Below are positions 16,910 through 26,503 of a stretch of DNA of 64,000 bases, piece after piece; the stretch's first letter is position 1; each line of letters opens with the position of its first letter. Location: positions 203,670-267,669 of the forward strand of contig NZ_FOXH01000002.1 in NCBI RefSeq assembly GCF_900115665.1, written 5' to 3'. A model generated the notes under the pieces. The model had not been told where the DNA came from. It was given only the letters and a program-made list of their open reading frames with translations, and searched no databases. The stretch is from Pseudarcicella hirudinis. Lineage in GTDB: Bacteria; Bacteroidota; Bacteroidia; Cytophagales; Spirosomataceae. Position numbers and translations under genes: made by a program.

Positions 16910-19336
16910 ATGAGATATTTATACATTTTACTAACCCTGTTTTTAACAACAATTGCAAATGCTCAGAATCCTGAAGGTAAAATTACCGGGAAAGTTCAGA
17001 ATAAAAATAAGGAAGCCATAGAGGGTGCAAGTGTTCGGATAAAAGGAAGTACTCAGGGTACAATTACTGACAAGTCAGGTGTATTTACTTTGCCAAATGC
17101 AGGAAAAGGTACACATACTTTAATTATTTCTTCTGTTGGTTATCAGACATATACCTTTAAACTGGATGGAAAATCTGATTCTTCAACTCCTGTAGAAATT
17201 AGCCTGCATGAAGCGGTAGGCAATTTACAGGAAGTTGTTATTTCCGGAAATAAAATCAATACTCAGGTGGAGTACATGCCAGATATTCATAATAATTACC
17301 TCATTGCGGGAAAGAAAAATGAGGTAATTCAGCTTAACGGTGTAAACGGTAATATTGCTGAAAAAAATGCCAGACAGATTTTTGCAAAAGTTCCGGGGGT
17401 ATTTGTCTATGATATGGATGGCACCGGAAATCAGGTAAATATCTCAACAAGAGGTTTGGAACCACACCGTTCATGGGAATTCAATATCCGTCAGAACGGA
17501 ATTATTACCAACTCAGATATGTACGGTTATCCTGCGAGCCATTACAGTCCGGCTATGGAATCTATTGAAAGAGTAGAGCTGATAAGAGGTTCAGGCTCTT
17601 TGCAATATGGTGCTCAGTTTGGCGGGATGATTAATTATGTTACCAAACAGGCTGATAGTACAAGGGCTTTTAGCTTTGAAAGTCAGAATTCAGGAGGCTC
17701 ATTTGGGTTGTTTAGTTCATATAATGCTATCGGAGGAAAAACCGGCAAGCTGACTTATTACGCTTATTATCAGAAAAGACATTCAGACGGATACCGGAAA
17801 AATTCTAAATCTGATGCTGAATCTCAGTTTGTCAGCCTGATTTATCAGTTTAATGCCAGATTGCGTTTAAAAGCAGAATTGGGAAGATCGAAATATGTTT
17901 ATCAGATTCCGGGGCCTTTGACAGATGATATGTTTTATCAGGATCCTCAGCAGTCGACCCGTTCAAGAAACTATTTTAACCCGGACATTTATGTGCCCTC
18001 TATCGTTCTGGACTGGAAACTTTCTGACAGAACTCAGTTGAGATGGACTAATTCCGGCGTTTTCGGTGACAGAAACAGTGTAATGATTGATGCTTTTGCC
18101 AACGTACCTGATGCGATTGATCCGGCTACAAATCAGTACAAAAACAGACAGGTTGACATTGATAATTTTAACTCTTTAACCACAGAGTTAAGATTAGTAC
18201 ATCAATATCAGATTGGCTCAATGACCAGTTTTCTGGCAGGGGGTATTCAGTATATGAACAATGATTTACACCGCAGGCAATTGGGTAAAGGTACTACAGG
18301 AAGTGATTTTGACCTGACACTGGTTGATCCGAACTGGGGGAGAGATATGCACTTCAAAACCAGTAATGTGGCAGTTTTTGTGGAAAACTTACTTTATCTG
18401 ACCAGAAAACTTACTGTTTCTCCGGGATTTAGAATTGAAAACGGAGCAACGGATATGACAGGCTATATCAAAAACTATAAACCTGAAGATATTCCTAATA
18501 CGATCAAACATAATTTCCCGCTTTTTGGTGTAAATGTTCAGTACAGATTAAAACCTGACTCACGTATTTATGCCGGATTCTCACAGGCTTATCGGCCAGT
18601 AATCTTTAAGGATATTATCCCGGGTTCTGTATTGGAACTGGCAGACAAAAATCTGAAAGATGCAGAAGGCTATAACCTTGAAGCAGGGATTAATGGTAAA
18701 ATCGGTGATGTGTTGACTTATGACATCGGAGTATTTCAGTTGCTGTACAAAAACCGTTTGGGTCAGGTGGTTCTTAATGATGCTAACGGGCAGCCTTATA
18801 TCTTCAGAACAAATGTTGGAAACAGTCTGACAAATGGTGTAGAAGCCTATATTGAGTATAAACCTGTACAAACTAAGAAGGATGGGAATATAGAAACAGA
18901 GCTTTCTTTTTTTACCTCATCCTCTTACTTCGATGCTACTTACCAGAAAGGCAGTGTTGTGGTAAACAATGAAAATAAAAGCATTGCCGGAAATCGCCTC
19001 GAATCTGTTCCGAAGTGGATTTCAAGAAACGGGATCCAGTTTGCTTACCGTAAATTCAATGCTACGTTACAATATAGTTATGTAGGAGATTCTTATGCAG
19101 ACGCGTTTAACACAGAGACTCCTTCTGCAAACGGCGCTAAAGGTCTGGTGCCGGCTTATGGAATTTTTGATTTTAACAGTACTTTAAGAATTACCAGAAA
19201 TTACACCCTCAGACTGGGGATTAACAACTTTACAAATGTACAGTACTTTACCAAAAGACCCACAATGTACCCTGGCGCAGGTGTATGGTCATCTGATGGC
19301 AGAAGTATTGTTTTATCATTTGGGATAAAATTATAA
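16910..19336 (+). CDS. TonB-dependent receptor, FecA-like, with carboxypeptidase-regulatory-like domain
   Basis: 808 residues: signal peptide (1-19, ends IANAQ), a CarboxypepD_reg-like domain (about 24-105: GKITGKVQN, VGYQTYTF), the plug domain (about 125-245: ARQIFAKVPGVFVYD, ISTRGLEPHRSW, VELIRGSGSLQYG) and a 22-strand barrel ending in the aromatic-type strand VLSFGIKL. The plug resembles FecA-type ferric-citrate receptors more than SusC proteins, and no SusD follows. It would import a metal chelate or small solute across the outer membrane using TonB energy. A long-loop hairpin follows the stop. Confidence 0.88.
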   Translation: MRYLYILLTLFLTTIANAQNPEGKITGKVQNKNKEAIEGASVRIKGSTQGTITDKSGVFTLPNAGKGTHTLIISSVGYQTYTFKLDGKSDSSTPVEISLHEAVGNLQEVVISGNKINTQVEYMPDIHNNYLIAGKKNEVIQLNGVNGNIAEKNARQIFAKVPGVFVYDMDGTGNQVNISTRGLEPHRSWEFNIRQNGIITNSDMYGYPASHYSPAMESIERVELIRGSGSLQYGAQFGGMINYVTKQADSTRAFSFESQNSGGSFGLFSSYNAIGGKTGKLTYYAYYQKRHSDGYRKNSKSDAESQFVSLIYQFNARLRLKAELGRSKYVYQIPGPLTDDMFYQDPQQSTRSRNYFNPDIYVPSIVLDWKLSDRTQLRWTNSGVFGDRNSVMIDAFANVPDAIDPATNQYKNRQVDIDNFNSLTTELRLVHQYQIGSMTSFLAGGIQYMNNDLHRRQLGKGTTGSDFDLTLVDPNWGRDMHFKTSNVAVFVENLLYLTRKLTVSPGFRIENGATDMTGYIKNYKPEDIPNTIKHNFPLFGVNVQYRLKPDSRIYAGFSQAYRPVIFKDIIPGSVLELADKNLKDAEGYNLEAGINGKIGDVLTYDIGVFQLLYKNRLGQVVLNDANGQPYIFRTNVGNSLTNGVEAYIEYKPVQTKKDGNIETELSFFTSSSYFDATYQKGSVVVNNENKSIAGNRLESVPKWISRNGIQFAYRKFNATLQYSYVGDSYADAFNTETPSANGAKGLVPAYGIFDFNSTLRITRNYTLRLGINNFTNVQYFTKRPTMYPGAGVWSSDGRSIVLSFGIKL

Positions 19337-19342
19337 AATCTG

Positions 19343-19394
19343 TAACCGGAGTCTTGAATGCTGATCTTGAAATAAGCCTTTAAGACTCCGGTTA
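19343..19394 (+). terminator. Long-loop hairpin between the FecA-like gene and paralogue B
   Basis: TAACCGGAGTCTT (19343-19355) pairs perfectly over 13 bp with AAGACTCCGGTTA (19382-19394); the loop is 26 bases. It has no T-run, ends 11 bases before the TTG start of the next gene, and could therefore act as a terminator or control translation of that gene. Confidence 0.5.
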
Positions 19395-19405
19395 TCCAAA
19401 AGCAA

Positions 19406-19963
19406 TTGAAGAAGTTTCTTTCCATATTGATGTGCGGGTTACTTTTTTACAATATGATGGGTTTCGCACTCGTCTATTGGATAGAAGGGTATGCCTCAGA
19501 ACAAACCAGCTCAGGTTTTGATGGTTCAACACCTGCTGAGGAGTTCCTTGTGCTGAAAGTACCTCTTTCTTTACCCTATCACAATGATTGGAAATCGGCT
19601 GAAAAAACTGAAGGGGTTTTGGAACAGGATGGAGATTTTTACCAGATGATTGAACAGAAACTGGTCAATGATACCATTTATACTTTTTGTAAACGAGACA
19701 GAATTGCCTGTGAGCGTTTTTTTGCGCTGAGTTCTCATATTAAAGACCAGATAGGGAATAATGATTCCCATTCTCCGGTTAAATCATCTAATCTTCTAAA
19801 GCATTTTCTCAAGGATTATGTGGCTTTTGGGAAAGGATTTCTCTTTTTTATTATCGATTGGCTTCAACCTTTAAGGAAGTTTTGTGATCTTCAGATTTCA
19901 GATAATTCTCCGGAACATTTTAACATTTCACCTCCTCCCGAGCAATTCACACTCAGGTTTTAA
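19406..19963 (+). CDS. Unrecognised 185-residue membrane-anchored protein, paralogue B (TTG start)
   Basis: 185 residues, N-terminal hydrophobic anchor (MKKFLSILMCGLLFYNMMG), soluble domain, C-terminus ISPPPEQFTLRF. It aligns along its length with the protein at 9459-10016 (shared YNMxG, EEFxxLKxP, FYQxxEQKxxNDTxYTxCKxxR, FFAL, NDSH, KSS). The start is again TTG: an in-frame TAA lies 11 codons upstream with no ATG between. It sits just downstream of the FecA-like receptor and upstream of the CRTAC1-type gene, so each copy flanks one edge of the barrel/haloperoxidase/receptor block. Function unknown. Confidence 0.75.
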   Translation: MKKFLSILMCGLLFYNMMGFALVYWIEGYASEQTSSGFDGSTPAEEFLVLKVPLSLPYHNDWKSAEKTEGVLEQDGDFYQMIEQKLVNDTIYTFCKRDRIACERFFALSSHIKDQIGNNDSHSPVKSSNLLKHFLKDYVAFGKGFLFFIIDWLQPLRKFCDLQISDNSPEHFNISPPPEQFTLRF

Positions 19964-20155
19964 TAAGGCATTATATACAGAAAAATCTTTTCCGGGATTG
20001 ATCTTCCGGAAGAAATATGCTGTGTATTATGAAGAGCGGATTTCCCTTTTCGCAATTCCTCCTGCCTTTTAAAATAGCTTCCCTTTCTTAACAAATTGCT
20101 CATAAACCTCACAGGAAACTGAGATGTTTCCTGGCTGATCTAAATAATTATTGAA

Positions 20156-22408
20156 ATGAAAATCCATGCAATCTATAAAAAATTGACAGTAGCATTTTTT
20201 CTGTGTTGCCTGCTATCCTGCTCAGAGCAATCTTCTGAAGAGAAAATGTTACAGATACTGGCTGAAACCAAACTGAAACTGTTCAGCTATCGGAATAGTT
20301 TTTGCCCGGAAGCAAAGCTTGCGTTCTGCGATTCATTGCTGAAAACGCTTACTATGAGTGATGAAACTTTGATTCAGAAAACTACTTTTCAGAAAGCACA
20401 TGCTTTGCTGGAAGAAGGAATGACAGCGGAGGCAATCATTCTGCTGGAGAAACTGGCTGAAGATAAAAAGCTTCCGACTGTAATGGCACAGATTGTTGAT
20501 ACTGATCTGGGAATGGCCTACCTGAGATTAGGAGAACAGACCAACTGTATCTCGAATCATTCAGCTGAAGCTTGTATTTTTCCGATAAAAGGTGGAGGGA
20601 TCCATAAAATACAAACCGGATCAAGAGCTGCCATTGAACAGTATCAGGCTATTTTAGGGAGAAATTATGATGATTTGGAATCCCGCTGGTTATTGAATAT
20701 TTCCTATATGACTTTAGGCGAATATCCGCAGAACGTTCCGGCAAATTTGCTGATTCCTAACATGGGTGTAAGTAAAGTCACCCAGGATATCAAACCTTTT
20801 GATGATGTGGCAACAGACTTGAAAATTGATATAAAAAACATGGCTGGAGGAGCTATTCTGGAAGACTTTGATAATGACGGATATACAGATATCGTGACAA
20901 GTTCTATTTCAATTAATGAAGAAATGCACTATTTCAAGAACAACGGAAACGGTACATTTTCTGATTTATCAGAAAAATCAGGATTGAAGAAGTTTACCGG
21001 AGGGTTGAATATTATGCAGACTGATTATAACAATGACGGATTTAAAGATATTTTCGTAACCAGGGGAGCATGGCATGTTGGGATATATGGAGAACAACCC
21101 AATTCTCTTTTGAGAAACAACGGGAATGGCACATTTACCGATGTAACAATCGATGCCGGATTGCTTTCTTTCCATCCGACCCAGACTGCCACCTGGAATG
21201 ATTTTAACAATGATGGCTGGCTTGACCTTTTTATCGGGAATGAAAGCCCGACTGACGACCAGCTATCTTTCGGACACCCTTGCGAATTTTACATTAATAA
21301 TAAAAACGGTACATTTTCTGAGATATCGGAAAAAGCTAATTGTCATATTAATGCCTTCGTAAAGGGTGTAACCTCAGGTGATTATAACAACGATGGCTGG
21401 CAGGATCTTTTTGTATCCACTATGAGCGGCCGGAAGTATTTGCTGAAAAATACAGGACTAATTCGGGGAAAGCCTCATTTTGAAGATGTTACAGGTGCAG
21501 CAAATTTAGATAAAGAGCAAAACAGAACATTCCCGACCTGGTTCTGGGACTTTGACAATGATGGCTGGCTGGATATTTTTGTAGGAGATTATACTTTTGC
21601 CAATAAGTCCCTGGCGTATTATGCGGCCACTGATTATTTGAATAATCCTATAACATATACCGGACAACCGTTTCTGTACCGAAATAATCATGACGGAACT
21701 TTTACAAATGTAACAGAGGCAATGGGGTTGAATAAGACTGCATTTACAATGGGTTCTAATTTCGGGGATATTGATAACGACGGTTTTCTGGATATGTATC
21801 TGGGTACCGGAAATCCGGATTATAAATCATTGGTTCCCAATAAGATGTTCAGAAATAATAAAGGCAAAAATTTTGAAGATGTTACCACGCTGGCAAAAGT
21901 AGGAAATCTTCAGAAAGGTCATGGAGTGGCTTTTGCTGATATGGATAATGATGGCGACCAGGATATTTACATAGAAATGGGAGGGGCTTTCAGAGGGGAC
22001 GCCTATCAGAATTCATTTTTCAGAAACCCCGGCCAAAACAACAACCACTGGCTTTCTATGGAGCTGGAAGGAACTGAGTCGAATAAGGCAGCGATCGGTT
22101 CCCGGATAAAAATCAGTTTCAGGGAAGACGGAATACCCAGAACGATTTACAGAGATGTCAATTCAGGAGGAAGCTTTGGCTCTTCTCCTTTGAAAAGAGA
22201 AATCGGACTGGGAAAAGCTACTATGATTGATGAAATAGAAATTAAGTGGAATGGAAGTGGTTTGAAGCAAGTATTTAAAAACCTTCCGGCAGACCAGTTT
22301 ATCAGGATAACAGAAGGAAGTAATGCCATTCTGAAAAAGAATCCTAAAAAGTTCAATTTTAAAAACAGTGCTTTACATGATATTCCAATTTGTGCAGGAA
22401 TCAGGTAA
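20156..22408 (+). CDS. CRTAC1-type lipoprotein: FG-GAP/VCBS repeats plus ASPIC/UnbV domain
   Basis: 750 residues. Lipobox with Cys22 (LLSC). A helical, TPR-like N-terminus (about 25-215) is followed by seven FG-GAP/VCBS-type calcium-binding motifs of the form D-x-D/N-N-D-G (for example DFDNDGYTDIV, DFNNDGWLDLF, DMDNDGDQDIY), predicting a seven-bladed beta-propeller. The C-terminal 90 residues (GSRIKISF to DQFIRIT) match the ASPIC/UnbV domain. Such proteins are usually surface-exposed and are often found near SusCD or haloperoxidase-like genes in Bacteroidota. It is the last gene of the accessory cluster; its partner is unknown. Confidence 0.88.
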   Translation: MKIHAIYKKLTVAFFLCCLLSCSEQSSEEKMLQILAETKLKLFSYRNSFCPEAKLAFCDSLLKTLTMSDETLIQKTTFQKAHALLEEGMTAEAIILLEKLAEDKKLPTVMAQIVDTDLGMAYLRLGEQTNCISNHSAEACIFPIKGGGIHKIQTGSRAAIEQYQAILGRNYDDLESRWLLNISYMTLGEYPQNVPANLLIPNMGVSKVTQDIKPFDDVATDLKIDIKNMAGGAILEDFDNDGYTDIVTSSISINEEMHYFKNNGNGTFSDLSEKSGLKKFTGGLNIMQTDYNNDGFKDIFVTRGAWHVGIYGEQPNSLLRNNGNGTFTDVTIDAGLLSFHPTQTATWNDFNNDGWLDLFIGNESPTDDQLSFGHPCEFYINNKNGTFSEISEKANCHINAFVKGVTSGDYNNDGWQDLFVSTMSGRKYLLKNTGLIRGKPHFEDVTGAANLDKEQNRTFPTWFWDFDNDGWLDIFVGDYTFANKSLAYYAATDYLNNPITYTGQPFLYRNNHDGTFTNVTEAMGLNKTAFTMGSNFGDIDNDGFLDMYLGTGNPDYKSLVPNKMFRNNKGKNFEDVTTLAKVGNLQKGHGVAFADMDNDGDQDIYIEMGGAFRGDAYQNSFFRNPGQNNNHWLSMELEGTESNKAAIGSRIKISFREDGIPRTIYRDVNSGGSFGSSPLKREIGLGKATMIDEIEIKWNGSGLKQVFKNLPADQFIRITEGSNAILKKNPKKFNFKNSALHDIPICAGIR

Positions 22409-22453
22409 AAATTATACTTTATCAACAAACTACTAAATATCCCAACCCATGCT

Positions 22454-22499
22454 CTGTGGCACACAGCGCATTAAATACTGAGGCACACAGAGTATTAAA
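22454..22499. repeat. Short degenerate tandem repeat (two 22-base copies, 24-base period)
   Basis: Bases 22454-22475 and 22478-22499 match at 18 of 22 positions; both contain GGCACACAG followed by ATTAAA. The repeat lies in the gap after the CRTAC1-type gene. It is too short and isolated to be a CRISPR array. Confidence 0.6.
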
Positions 22500-22513
22500 G
22501 TGTATAACTCTCA

Positions 22514-22547
22514 ATAATCCGGCAGGATTTTAGCCCTGCCGGATTAT
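22514..22547. terminator. Hairpin between convergent CRTAC1-type and isomerase genes
   Basis: ATAATCCGGCAGG on 22514-22526 pairs perfectly (13 bp) with CCTGCCGGATTAT on 22535-22547 around an 8-base loop. There is no clear T-run on either side, but position and stability suggest a bidirectional terminator or mRNA 3' end. Confidence 0.65.
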
Positions 22548-22563
22548 ACAGGTATTCTGCCGG

Positions 22564-23619
22564 TTAAGACAAGCCTAACAGTTTTTTATTCAATTCGATA
22601 TCAGCTCCGCCTCCTGCAAAATCATCAAATATTTTTGAAGTTGCCTGAATAATATGCGCATCGATAAATGGTGCACCTTCAGTAGCTCCCTGAACCGGAT
22701 CTTTGATAGCACATTCCCACTCAAGAACAGCCCATCCGTCATAACCATATTGGGTTAATTTAGAGAAAACTGCACCGAAATCAACCTGACCATCACCTAA
22801 GGAACGGAAGCGTCCCGCACGGTTTACCCATGACTGATAACCACCGTAAACTCCTTGTTTTCCACTAGGATTAAATTCTGCATCCTTAACATGGAACATT
22901 TTTATTCTTTCGTGATAGAAGTCGATGTACTGAAGATAGTCAAGACATTGTAAAACAAAATGTGACGGATCATAAAGCAGGTTGGCACGTTTGTGACCAT
23001 TTACTTTTTCCAGGAACATTTCATACGTAATACCATCATGAAGGTCTTCACCCGGGTGGATTTCATAACAAAGATCAACTCCGGCTTCATCAAAAGCATT
23101 CAGGATCGGAGTCCAACGTTTAGCCAACTCTGTGAAACACATGTCAACAAGTCCTTCCGGACGTTGAGGCCATGGATAAACAGTATGCCACATTAAAGAT
23201 CCTGAGAAAGTTGCATGAGCAGACAAACCCAGATTCTGAGAAGCTTTTGCGGCTAAAAGCAATTGCTGCACAGCCCATTCCGTACGGGCTTTAGGATTAC
23301 CTTTCACAGAATCCGGTGCAAAACCATCGAAACCTAAATCATAGGCCGGATTTACGGCTACCAATTGTCCTTGTAAGTGCGTAGAAAGTTCGGTGATTTG
23401 AATACCTTTTTCCGCTAATTTACCTTTGAGTTCATCGCAATAATTTTTTGACTCAGCAGCTTTTTGCAGATCAATGGCTCTTGGATCCCAGGTAGGAATC
23501 TGAACACCTTTATATCCCAGACCACTTACCCAGTCAGTGATAGAATCCAAAGAATTATATGGCGCATGATTGTCCAGAAACTGGGCTAAAAAGATAGCAG
23601 GGCCTTTGATTGTTTTCAT
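22564..23619 (-). CDS. Sugar phosphate isomerase/epimerase family protein (xylose isomerase-like TIM barrel)
   Basis: 351 residues from the start chosen here. The fold is the xylose-isomerase-like TIM barrel: metal-ligand stretches CYEIHPGEDLHDG, NLLYDPSHFVLQ, MFHVKDAEF and WAVLEWECAI line up with the usual Glu/Asp/His ligands of the family. ATG at 23617-23619 (MKTIKGPAIFL) is preferred over an in-frame start 13 codons upstream because homologues begin at this position. It follows the Gfo/Idh/MocA gene by 117 bases on the same strand, and an MFS permease is divergent; together they look like a sugar or polyol catabolic unit. Confidence 0.87.
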   Translation of the reverse strand: MKTIKGPAIFLAQFLDNHAPYNSLDSITDWVSGLGYKGVQIPTWDPRAIDLQKAAESKNYCDELKGKLAEKGIQITELSTHLQGQLVAVNPAYDLGFDGFAPDSVKGNPKARTEWAVQQLLLAAKASQNLGLSAHATFSGSLMWHTVYPWPQRPEGLVDMCFTELAKRWTPILNAFDEAGVDLCYEIHPGEDLHDGITYEMFLEKVNGHKRANLLYDPSHFVLQCLDYLQYIDFYHERIKMFHVKDAEFNPSGKQGVYGGYQSWVNRAGRFRSLGDGQVDFGAVFSKLTQYGYDGWAVLEWECAIKDPVQGATEGAPFIDAHIIQATSKIFDDFAGGGADIELNKKLLGLS

Positions 23620-23736
23620 TTTCTTAATTTTGGATAAAGAATGTGTGAAAGACAGCATAAGTATTTTATTCTGCCTTTCACACCTTTCAGCATTTGATTG
23701 GTTTTATATTTTCAGGATTTTGGAATGATATACTAT

Positions 23737-24891
23737 TTATACAACAAACTTTGTCCACTTGCCTTCTGATTTTGCAGAAGCCAGTACATTATTGATAAAA
23801 GCCATACCCATGATACCTTCATCGATGCCCGGGAAATCAAAATCAGGATCGACTTCCTTACCTTCCCATAGTGCTCTTACTGCAAAAGCAAAGTTGCGGT
23901 AAACACTGGCAAAAGTTTCAACATATCCTTCCGGGTGGCCTGCCGGTTGCCGGCTGTGAACCTGAGCATGTCTTGACAGATTACCAACACCTGTACGAAG
24001 ATACTTGGCAGGTTCGTTTCTTGCTTTCAGAATCAAAGTATTCGGCTCCATCTGATGCCATTGAATACCGGCTTTTGTGCCGTAAATTCTGAAATTGAAA
24101 TCATTTTCCTCGCCATTACAAATCTGACTGGCATGAAGAATTCCTTTGGCACCATTGTTATAGTGAATCAAAACATTACCGTCATCATCAAGTAAACGCC
24201 CTTCTACATAAATAGTAAGATCAGCACAAAGTTCGGTGATGTGTAAGCCGGTAACATATTCAATCATATTCTCAGCATGTGTTCCGATATCACCCATTGC
24301 TCCTGCGGCACCACTTCTGGCCGGGTCAGTTCTCCAGGAAGCCTGTTTGTTACCCGATGCTTCAACCAGATCAATCAGCCATCCCTGAGGATATTCAACA
24401 ATGATTTTTCTGATATCACCTAACTGGCCTGTTTTTATAAGGTGGCGGGCTTCCTTAACCATCGGATAGGAAGTATAATTATGCGTCAGACAGAATATCA
24501 GACCAGTTTTTTCAATAACGACCTTTAATTCCTTCGCTTCCTCCATCGTTAAAGTAACCGGCTTGTCGCAAACCACGTGGAATCCGTTTTCCAGTGCCAT
24601 TTTCGCAGCAGGGAAATGTACATGGTTAGGGGTTACAATAGAAACAAAGTCCATTCGCTCACCCTCAGGCAGCTCCTTTTCTTTAAGAATCATTTCTTCG
24701 AAGCTTCCGTAAACCCTGTTTTCGGGTAAATAAAGTGCTTCTCCTGTTGCTTTTGATTTTTCGGGATTTGAGCTGAATGCTCCGCAGACCAGGTCGATTT
24801 CGCCGTCCAGTGCTGCGCCTCTTCTGTGAACAGCACCGATGAAGGCGTCAAGACTGCCCCCAATCATGCCCATTCTGAGTTTTCTTGCCAT
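23737..24891 (-). CDS. Gfo/Idh/MocA-family NAD(P)-dependent oxidoreductase
   Basis: 384 residues. N-terminal Rossmann domain begins at [15 protein letters not shown]-type residues ([12 protein letters not shown]) and runs to the family signature CDKPVT at about residue 112, which carries the catalytic-region Lys; the C-terminal half is the alpha/beta substrate domain ([14 protein letters not shown] holds the conserved Asp/His pair). It should oxidise a sugar, inositol or related polyol. It heads a probable two-gene operon with the TIM-barrel isomerase, from a good Bacteroidota promoter at 24962-24991. Confidence 0.9.
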   Translation of the reverse strand: MARKLRMGMIGGSLDAFIGAVHRRGAALDGEIDLVCGAFSSNPEKSKATGEALYLPENRVYGSFEEMILKEKELPEGERMDFVSIVTPNHVHFPAAKMALENGFHVVCDKPVTLTMEEAKELKVVIEKTGLIFCLTHNYTSYPMVKEARHLIKTGQLGDIRKIIVEYPQGWLIDLVEASGNKQASWRTDPARSGAAGAMGDIGTHAENMIEYVTGLHITELCADLTIYVEGRLLDDDGNVLIHYNNGAKGILHASQICNGEENDFNFRIYGTKAGIQWHQMEPNTLILKARNEPAKYLRTGVGNLSRHAQVHSRQPAGHPEGYVETFASVYRNFAFAVRALWEGKEVDPDFDFPGIDEGIMGMAFINNVLASAKSEGKWTKFVV

Positions 24892-24961
24892 TTTTCTTTG
24901 TGAAACAGGTAGTTTTTGAGTAGTTAAAAATTATGAATAGAAGACATGGTAACAGTTTCTG

Positions 24962-24991
24962 CAAACATAAAACATGTTTTTCAATCACAAA
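24962..24991 (-). promoter_or_regulatory. Promoter for the oxidoreductase/isomerase operon
   Basis: On the minus strand, TTTG (24988-24991) is followed after 18 bases by TATGTTTG (24962-24969), a match to the Bacteroidota -33/-7 consensus. It gives a 5' leader of about 65 bases. The rest of the 266-base divergent gap shows no clear plus-strand promoter. Confidence 0.6.
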
Positions 24992-25157
24992 TCCTCCATT
25001 ACAGGGATATCTAAATACAAATTTTCATAAAAATACTGATAAACACTTATAGATGATTTAAAAATCTTTTCGTTTTTTTGCTGTATTATTTCGAGTTACA
25101 TTTATACAAAACGAAGGAGATTGTCCCTAATTACTTAACTTATAAACATAATTAACT

Positions 25158-26378
25158 ATGTCTCAAAAGATTAACCAGGCTCGCCTCTTCCAGGGAAGCT
25201 GTTTTGCACTCATCACAACGGCTATGGCCTTTGGTATTCGGGCTGGTGTACTTACCCAATTAGGGCAGGAATTTAAGCTTTCTGCTCAGGAATTAGGTTA
25301 TATTAACCAAATGGCATTTTTAGGTTTTCCCATTGCCATGATTATCGGCGGACCTCTTTACAATGTGTTAGGTCCTAAACGCATTATCTGGGTTGCTTTC
25401 TTTACCCACGTGCTTGGTCTGGTAATGACAATTTTGTCAGGTGGCTTCTGGACATTGTTAATTTCGACGTTTTTTGTTGGTTTTGGAAACGGAACAGTTG
25501 AAGCTGCCTGTAATCCTATGATTTCAGATATGTATGAAGGAAACGAAAAAACCAAAATGTTAAACCGTTTCCACATGTGGTTTCCGGGTGGTATTGTAAT
25601 CGGTAGTCTTTTGTCTGAATTTATGACTTCTGTAGGCTTAGGCTGGCAATTGCAGATTGGCGCAATTTTGATTCCGGCAGCTTTGTATGCATTTTCTTTC
25701 TTTGGACAGCTATTCCCTCACAGTCATGTGGAAGGAGCAGAGTCAACAGGTCAGAACTTCAAAGCTATGCTTTCTCCGTTATATATTTTCATGCTGTTGT
25801 GTATGGCTTTAACCGCAATTTCAGAATTCGGTCCGGAGCAATGGATTGGCCCTGTTTTAGGTAATGCAGGAGCAAGCCCGATGCTGATTTTAGCTTTGGT
25901 GACTGGTTTAATGGCGGTTGGCCGTTATTTTGCAGGACCAATTGTACACCGTATCAATCCTACAGGTGTTCTTTGGGCATCTGCAATTTTCACAACCATT
26001 GGTGTAGTTTTGATGAGCCAGGCTACCGGCCCTATGGTTTATGTATCAGCTGTTATTTTTGCGATCGGTGTATGTTATTTCTGGCCGACTATGATTGGGT
26101 TTGTGGCGGAAAACCTGCCAAAAACGGGTGCTTTCGGTCTTTCAATCATTGGTGGTATGGGAATGTTCTCTACTTCAATTTTCCAGCCGATCATTGGTAA
26201 ATGGCTTGATAACGAAAAAGCTGCTGCTGCGGCTAAAGGACTTTCCGGTACGGCCGCTGATTTAGCTGCCGGACAGGCAACACTTGACAATATGGCTGTT
26301 TTTCCGGCTATTTTGATCGTAGCATTCGGAATCCTTTATTTCGTAATGCGCAAACGTCTGGCGACATCTCACGCTTAA
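25158..26378 (+). CDS. MFS permease, probable sugar transporter
   Basis: 406 residues with 12 hydrophobic segments. The loop between segments 2 and 3 has the MFS signature in the form GGPLYNVLGPKRIIW. It is divergent from the Gfo/Idh/MocA oxidoreductase and TIM-barrel isomerase genes, so it is likely the uptake system for their substrate, working as a proton symporter in the inner membrane. A hydrophilic Ala-rich stretch (about 353-378) precedes the last transmembrane segment. Substrate unassigned. Confidence 0.87.
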   Translation: MSQKINQARLFQGSCFALITTAMAFGIRAGVLTQLGQEFKLSAQELGYINQMAFLGFPIAMIIGGPLYNVLGPKRIIWVAFFTHVLGLVMTILSGGFWTLLISTFFVGFGNGTVEAACNPMISDMYEGNEKTKMLNRFHMWFPGGIVIGSLLSEFMTSVGLGWQLQIGAILIPAALYAFSFFGQLFPHSHVEGAESTGQNFKAMLSPLYIFMLLCMALTAISEFGPEQWIGPVLGNAGASPMLILALVTGLMAVGRYFAGPIVHRINPTGVLWASAIFTTIGVVLMSQATGPMVYVSAVIFAIGVCYFWPTMIGFVAENLPKTGAFGLSIIGGMGMFSTSIFQPIIGKWLDNEKAAAAAKGLSGTAADLAAGQATLDNMAVFPAILIVAFGILYFVMRKRLATSHA

Positions 26379-26404
26379 TATTAAAATCATAAGATATTAG
26401 AACA

Positions 26405-26442
26405 AAACCCCGGTAATACTCGTTATTTCCGGGGTTTCTTTT
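26405..26442 (+). terminator. Terminator after the MFS permease
   Basis: AAACCCCGG (26405-26413) pairs with CCGGGGTTT (26429-26437), followed by CTTTTT. Nine perfect pairs with a 15-base loop that can pair further inside. Confidence 0.88.
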
Positions 26443-26503
26443 TGCAAGTAATATCTTTTGAAAAAACCACGACAGAGCAGTTTTATCAACAAATTTGACC
26501 AAT

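Noticed and set aside
22454-22499. CRISPR-like repeat
   Set aside because: Only two imperfect copies separated by 2 bases, no spacers and no cas genes.
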